Assembly (NCBI RefSeq): GCF_027579695.1
Contig: NC_083570.1
Span: forward strand, 5,611,001-5,675,000
Reading direction: 5' to 3'
Origin: Neoarius graeffei
Lineage: Eukaryota; Chordata; Actinopteri; Siluriformes; Ariidae
DNA length: 64,000 bases
Made by a program: the position numbers and the translations under genes. The notes under the pieces are model-generated. The model worked only from the letters and a program-made list of their open reading frames with translations. It made no database searches and was not told the origin of the DNA. Below, piece after piece: positions 58,515 to 64,000 of this stretch. The number at the start of each line of letters is the position of its first letter. Positions within the stretch are counted from its first letter, which is position 1.

Positions 58515-61500
58515 GTTCACTAACTGATCTGGGCTGGGTTTCCTGAAAGCCTCTTAAGGCCAAGAGAGTTTTAAATGACCTCTTAAGATCCATCATCAAG
58601 CTAACGTGGTTTTCCCGAACAACATCGTAGCACAAGCCGTCCTTTAGTTTGCTCGGAATTTACGAGAGACCCGGAGCACTCGTTCAAAACAAAGAGCGAC
58701 TCGCTCGCTGCCGAATCCACAGAATGCGCATGCGGCTCTGAGGGACTCTCACAGTCAGCGGGGGAAACTGGGGTTGAATCTGCTGGTGGTGTTCAATTAG
58801 TTTTCTTCTACATTGCAAATACATCGAGTTAATTATCAGAGGTGGACAGTAACGAAGTACATTTACTTGAGTTCTGTACTGAAGTACACTTTTTGAGTAT
58901 CTGTACTTTACTTGAGTATTTTTGTGGAAACTTATGACTTTAACTTCACTCCATTTGAAAGACAAATATCGTACTTTTTACTCCACTACATTTCTATCAA
59001 GGTCCTCGTTACTCGTTACTATGAAGCAGCTTTGAAAGTGGATGTTTTTTTCTTTTCTTTTCTTTTCTAAAACATGATTGGTTTTTCCGCAGGTGACACT
59101 GAGACAGTCTATCAGTAATCACTCGGGTCACGTCACGTCCATAGACTGGATAAAATCAAGATCAGTGATTTCTCCGCAGCATTATTTAACATGATCAGTT
59201 GATGGCAGAATGGAAGGAGGCGGTTCTTCTGGGGAATGCACACACCCACGGTTCTATAGCTAGAACCCATGGTTCAGTTTTCTGAAAGGAATAAAGAGTC
59301 ATTTTGCTTTAAATATTTGCTTTGTTTGCCTAAAACGGAGCACATCACAGCCTACAAAAACTCACCATCCGACCTACGGAAGCATATTGAGGGATATAAA
59401 TGTTTTATTCCAAGAGAAAGCTTGCAGTGAAGTTGTCTGTGCTTTAGAGCTCGCGATAACGTTGAAATAGCTACACAGTCTGATTAGTCAAATGGCTTTC
59501 TGTGGATTTGCCCGCCAAGTTGCCATCGCCTTGTCCACGGCTAATGTTTACACATAGCTAGTTAACTTGGACACTGTTAGTTATGTCCAATATGATTGCC
59601 TTCAGGGACGCGAACTACAAAGACGCTCTTCGTCCTGTTGCTCTTTAGACTCCTTCTTACGAGTGAGTTCGGGAAAAGCGTGTACAGAGACAACGTTCAT
59701 TCCTTAAGACAGTCTCTCAACTCTCTCTTTTGGTCTGAAGGGCAACGTTATCAGCAACGCCACCCCGAACCAGATTACGACCATCACTGAAGATAAATTT
59801 AACACTCTGTTCACCAGAACACAGACAATTTTAATCAGCTTTTACAGAATCCTTCTGATTGATACACACCAGGGCTTTACATTAGCACCCACCCACCCGC
59901 CAAATGCGGGTAAAATTCGGCTTTGGCGGGTAATAACTTTAGTCTCACTAGCCACTTTGGTCGGTGGTTTATTCTGTGGTATGACAATATATTTTAATTG
60001 TAGTTTTCTCTGAAGGCATCTGATATAATAAACACATTGCAATGTAATATTACGCGCCTACAACTCCCATGAGCACCTGCATAAACATTCTGACACAACA
60101 TGTTAGAATTGTTTAGAATGTCTCAGATAAAATCAAATCAATGATATGGTAACCTGCGGTTAATGAACGAAGCAATAAAGTTGCTGATGACTGACAAGCG
60201 CAGTATGTGGCAGCATATAGCTGGAGTTTCAAACCCTGCTGCTCAGGGAAAAAGGGGCAGAGATGCGCAGGGCCGGAGCCGCTTTTTAAAATCACTGAGG
60301 TCTGTGATGCGCAAAGCGCACGCCGAAAAATGTTCGCCATATTTAAATGAGGGGGTGAATTACACGCCACACAAGAGATCTATTCCTGAAATTACTCTTA
60401 ATGGTGTTTGAACTGAATATCATCAGTTTTGAAAAAAAAAAATCATGTATGTGGCAAGAGTAAGAATAATTTAAGCTTGTTTAATGGTTTGATCTGGCCC
60501 AAGCAATGAGGACAAAAGATACCCTAACCATGTAGCCTATGGAACTAAGATACATTAACAATCTGGCATCCGTTACACACACAAAAAAAAAATTCTGGGA
60601 AAAAAAAAATCAGTATACACCACCATGTTTTAGGCAAAGTTACCCAAGGCAAACATAAGTTGAAACTTTCCACTCTATTGCTTTGGCTTATCGAATGATT
60701 TATTTTTAAAATCACAAACAAGGCAGGCTACAACCAGAGGCGATTCTAGAGTCTGTTGTGGCCCCAAGCAAAAATTTCCAGGGGGCCCTTCTGACCAGTG
60801 TCCATCACCAATATGTTATAAATAATCTGACACCAACGAAAAATGTATGAAACCAAAGTTTTTTAAATTCCAAATGTGAAAATACAATGGTAAAGAACAA
60901 TAAAAACAATAAAAAAACAAAATAAATAAGCCCTCTGGCCCCGACTCTCGGGGGCCCCCTGGGCCATGGTGCCCCAAACAGTTGCCTGCCTTGCCTGTTC
61001 ACAAGCTGCGCGTCTGGCTACAACTGCGCTGCTTCGAAAATGTAAATTGAACAGCTTGATGAAAGTGCGCTGATGGTTCCCATGAAAACCCCGTGTCTCC
61101 TGCACTGTGTTCCTCTGCCGAGTCACGCACTCATTCGCGTTTGTGTTCTTGGTCTCAGAGCCGTGCACACCAAACACACACAGAAGACAGAATCAACATT
61201 TAACATAATTATCAATGCACTTTTTACGGAGACATTTTTATGTTATTCTTTATTTTTTATCCAGTTGAATATTTAACGTACAAATGTATTTTCAGCTCTT
61301 AAAAATGACCGAGATCCAGACCACGGGGGCCTCATAGCTGGCTCCGGCCATGAAGATGAACAAGATGCTAATAGGAAGATAAGACAGTTCAATGACAAAT
61401 GGAAGTTTGGGTGAGATTGGCTAGTTCATAGCAAAACCAAAAATACCCTGTACTGCGAAGACTGTAGAAAGTCTGGCAAAGACAGGCACCAGTAATTTTA

Positions 61501-63008
61501 AACTTGAAACTGTAAAGGACCACGAAAAGTCAAATGCACACATCGGTACTATAACATCAAAACAGGTGAAGACGGCTGGTTCACTACAGGACAGCATTGC
61601 TTTCAGTCCCTGGCTGTCATGAAGTCGGCTGAGCTGGAGAGGATGGAGCTGCTGTTTAGAAACGTTCACGCGATTGGAAAGAAGTTGATCTCGCCCCAGC
61701 TATCAACTTATGGCCTGCTGGAAGCCTCAGGTCACGAAGACCATTTTTCATGGACCATTCAGACTCATCTGATGATGAATGTAATGAGGACATTTAATGT
61801 CTCTCTCTACACATATTCACACACACACTAATAGATAATACATAATATACATAATAATACTTGATAATACACATAATACTTGCATATCAAAACATCAAAT
61901 GTTTTTCAGTGATAAATGTTTTGAATTGGACTTTTAATATTAGTATCAGTTCAGTTGTACTGAATGTTATTTTTCATATTATACGATATTTCATATTGTA
62001 AGGGGCTTGAATTTGAGTTCAATAAACAGAATACTCTGTTTATATTTTTGTCTCAACTGGTTGCATGTTTTCATATAGGGAGCGACCTTAACAGCACTGA
62101 GTATTGAGTGCTACTGTAGAGATACATTATACGCTGCCATTCATAATTAAATCTAGATCTTCCGAACTTTAATGCATCATGGTGAAGAAAAAACTGCAAT
62201 TTCCTGGCAACCAAACTGTGGCTAGTGAAAAGGCTGAATGGCTAGTGACTCGGGAAAACCACTAGCCACAGTGGCCGGTGAGCAAAAAAGTTAATGTAAA
62301 GCCCTGATACACAGATTGAAATTAAAGTTCAAATCATATCACTGACTAAAGCACCTGTTTCTAGATGGGAAACTATAATTAAGATGATTTAATTCTGGAA
62401 AAATTTCTAGTTCTCACCTGTTTCTCAGCTCTTTCTGCTGCAACTGAAACAGCGTCATGGTCTTTATGTTTCTCCAACATGCACAAAGAGCAAATACATA
62501 TTTGATCAGTACGACAGTAGATCTCAATCAGCTTGTTATGTTCAGAGCAGATCTTCTCTTGGAGTTTTGCTGAGGCTTCAATTAATGTGTGTTTTCTCAA
62601 AGCAGGAACTTCAAGATGAGGTTTCAGATGAATTTCACAAAATGAAGTCAAACACATCAGACAGGACTTGACGGCTTTGTGTTTTCTCCCGGTGCAGAAA
62701 TCACACTCCACATCTCCAGGTCCAGCGTAACAGTGAGCAGGAGAAGCAGCTTGGACTTTAGTCTTCTTCAGTTTCTCCACCACTTCATCCAGCATGTTGT
62801 TTCTGCGTAGAACAGGCCTTGTCGTGAAAGTGTCTCTGCACTGAGGACAGCTGTAGACGCCCTTCTGATCCTCCTGATCCCAGCGGCCATTAATACACAC
62901 CTTACAGAAACTGTGACCACAGGAGATAGCCACCGGATCCTTCAGGAGATCCAGACACACTGGACACATGAACTGGTCCTGAGCTACTGAAATACTGGCC
63001 TCGGCCAT
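55511..63008 (-). CDS. finTRIM-type RING/B-box/coiled-coil/B30.2 protein, copy C (intact)
   Basis: Probable working E3 ubiquitin ligase of the finTRIM class. Minus strand. Exons in coding order: 63008-62418 (591 bp), 57382-57287 (96), 57124-56891 (234), 56758-56587 (172), 56390-56331 (60) and 56037-55511 (527). The sum of 1680 bp gives 559 codons plus stop with every phase matching and all sites [19 protein letters not shown]...CGHSFC, two B-boxes (C-D-F-C start; CSLCMLEKHKDHD), coiled coil across exons 2-3, [27 protein letters not shown] to VRLCDPE. Intron 1 is 5.0 kb because of three transposon insertions, against 359 bp in copy A. It is the only one of the three copies with no visible defect. 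AATAAA overlaps the stop codon, as in A and B. A ligand-binding role for B30.2 is known for the family, and the target is unknown. Confidence 0.9.
56277..56321. repeat. (GT)n microsatellite in intron 5 of finTRIM C
   Basis: Pure GT run, longer than its counterpart in B (24656-24688). Confidence 0.9.
57542..58458. mobile_element. 0.9-kb inverted-repeat element specific to finTRIM C intron 1
   Basis: It interrupts the GT run of the compound microsatellite. The left end is CATAGGCGCCAACTTC and the right end is the complement of CACTGGCGCCATCTGCGGG. Both ends also carry a GGGGGGTCA-type stretch. Copy B has the uninterrupted repeat (25857-25911). No transposase frame. The right end's CACTG start hints at a CACTA-like family, but this is not certain. 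Confidence 0.7.
58531..59767. mobile_element. Inverted-repeat element with nested Tol2-like hAT end, copy in finTRIM C
   Basis: Paralogue of 25932-27160 with the same ends and the same inner CAGAGGTGGACAGTAACG start (58837). It was present before the block duplicated. Confidence 0.65.
59870..62306 (+). mobile_element. hAT transposon in intron 1 of finTRIM C
   Basis: Paralogue of 27262-29683. The inverted repeats are CAGGGCTTTACATTA, with an 8-bp duplication ATACACAC / ATACACAG. The TTF-finger transposase relic is at about 61350-61830, with stops. Confidence 0.8.
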
Positions 63009-63022
63009 TTTCCTGAACTCAC

Positions 63023-63057
<35 letters not shown>

Positions 63058-63947
63058 AGTTTTGTTTTCTCTGAAATGAGGAGTTACTTCCTGGTTCTGT
63101 GTGTGAAAGAGCAATAGAGGAAGAGGAGGAGCACAAACACAGAGAGATCATGAACACTCCTCTATTAACCATTTCATCTCCCTTCAGTGCAGAAATATAA
63201 CCCATGTAGCTGCACTGATTAGGATTAATTTCATGAAATACTCACAGAATGGATCTTAATTTTCTGGACTTTTCCACCTACTGACACCTCAAGCACAACT
63301 TTCAGCCTTGTTGATAAATTACAATTGTTTCACTTGAACAGCTTTTTCCTCGTGACATCTTTAAACTGATCTTCATCCCTAAAGAATGTTGGAGCCATTT
63401 TAAAAGTGAGGAGGACGCAGCTGTCAGGAAGGAAAACCGTATTTTATTGATTTTGCATTGTTTATTGCGAATAGAAATCACAAAAGTGGATCTTTTTTTC
63501 TACAAAATCTCCATTTCACTCAGTATGAGCGCTCCAGGCTTAACAAGAGCCTGAACTCTTGATGACCTGCTGTTTGTGGAAACTAATCCACTTTGTGTTG
63601 GGTCACATCCCACCACCTCATCGCAGATTAGTTTCCTGGAGCAGCATGCCTCATCCTGTTTTATTCCGGACATCATAATTTATCAAGAACATTATTCTGG
63701 GTCGATGAAGAATTGTTTCTCATGAACAGGTTGTTGAGATGGAAATGAAGTTGGTTGATGAATATGTTTGAGATCAGAGATCCTGAGTCGCCTAAATCAG
63801 TCATTAGATGTGTCTTTGAGAAGTAGGAGAACACTGGAGAACCAGGAGGAAACCCACACTGACACAGGTCATTTTAACATTGTTAACAGACTGAAATGAA
63901 TGTGCTGAAAGGCAGAAGAAAGAAATCTGCTAGTAGTGTTAACACAA
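63009..63947. repeat. 5' flank of finTRIM C and end of the duplicated block
   Basis: Matches 30386-31300. A GA run at 63025-63053 lies just upstream of the start codon. Homology stops at about 63947. Confidence 0.7.
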
Positions 63948-64000
63948 GACGAGCTCACGATATCAAAAAATCGGAAATTATAAAAGAATATAAAGAAGGT
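63948..64000. other. Sequence beyond the block boundary
   Basis: 53 unique bases to the window edge. Nothing can be said. Confidence 0.4.

Overview
The window is vertebrate nuclear DNA from a teleost fish. Three things point there: intron-bearing TRIM genes with the exon plan of the fish-specific finTRIM family, a tRNA-derived SINE of the 'Mermaid' type known from catfish and other fish, and a dense mix of Tc1/mariner, hAT, Harbinger-like, L2, L1/Tx1-like, I-like and RTE elements. An ostariophysan such as a catfish fits, but this is inferred from repeats only.

Layout. 1-2.9 kb: old Ty3/Gypsy fossil (+) with a SINE inside and an LTR at its end. 3.2-3.9 kb: worn Tc1 remnant. 4.5-7.2 kb: finTRIM copy A (+). 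8.1-9.7 kb: whole-length but broken Tc1 element. 9.9-11.8 kb: I-like LINE fragment split by a hAT with a perfect 8-bp target duplication. 12.1-13.3 kb: L1/Tx1-like LINE tail and a SINE. 13.4-13.9 kb: two exons of a host gene fragment. 14.1-19.3 kb: two L2-type LINEs joined head to tail (-), with a SINE inside. 20-22.2 kb: L1/Tx1-like LINE lacking its catalytic core. 22.9-30.4 kb: finTRIM copy B (-). 31.4-34.9 kb: another L2-type LINE (-) and an I-like fragment (+). 34.9-41.7 kb: a large hAT with a multi-exon transposase, hosting a SINE and a second hAT. 41.9-43.6 kb: minisatellite, Harbinger-like element, RTE tail. 43.8-48.0 kb: seven exons of the cilia gene cfap206 (+). 48.0-50.3 kb: unclassified DNA with a hAT-like inverted-repeat element. 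50.3-63.9 kb: second copy of the 17.7-31.3 kb block, with finTRIM copy C (-).

How the parts relate. Copies B and C lie in a segmental duplication of about 13 kb in direct orientation that carried the flanking LINEs along. Copy A is an older relative in inverted orientation, with short introns that lack the transposons found in B and C. The three copies differ in integrity. A keeps all coding exons open but has lost the AG acceptor before its B30.2 exon. B has a nonsense codon in the SPRY part. C is open throughout (559 codons). Insertions present in only one of the two blocks give a relative order of events.

No self-contained novel system was found. The most interesting items are the unequal decay of the finTRIM trio, an intron-bearing hAT transposase with pentapeptide repeats, a one-base frameshift in cfap206 exposed by splice-phase arithmetic, and a template-switch scar (direct repeat plus perfect hairpin) inside a LINE. 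Similarities to families come from memory of those families; no search was run.
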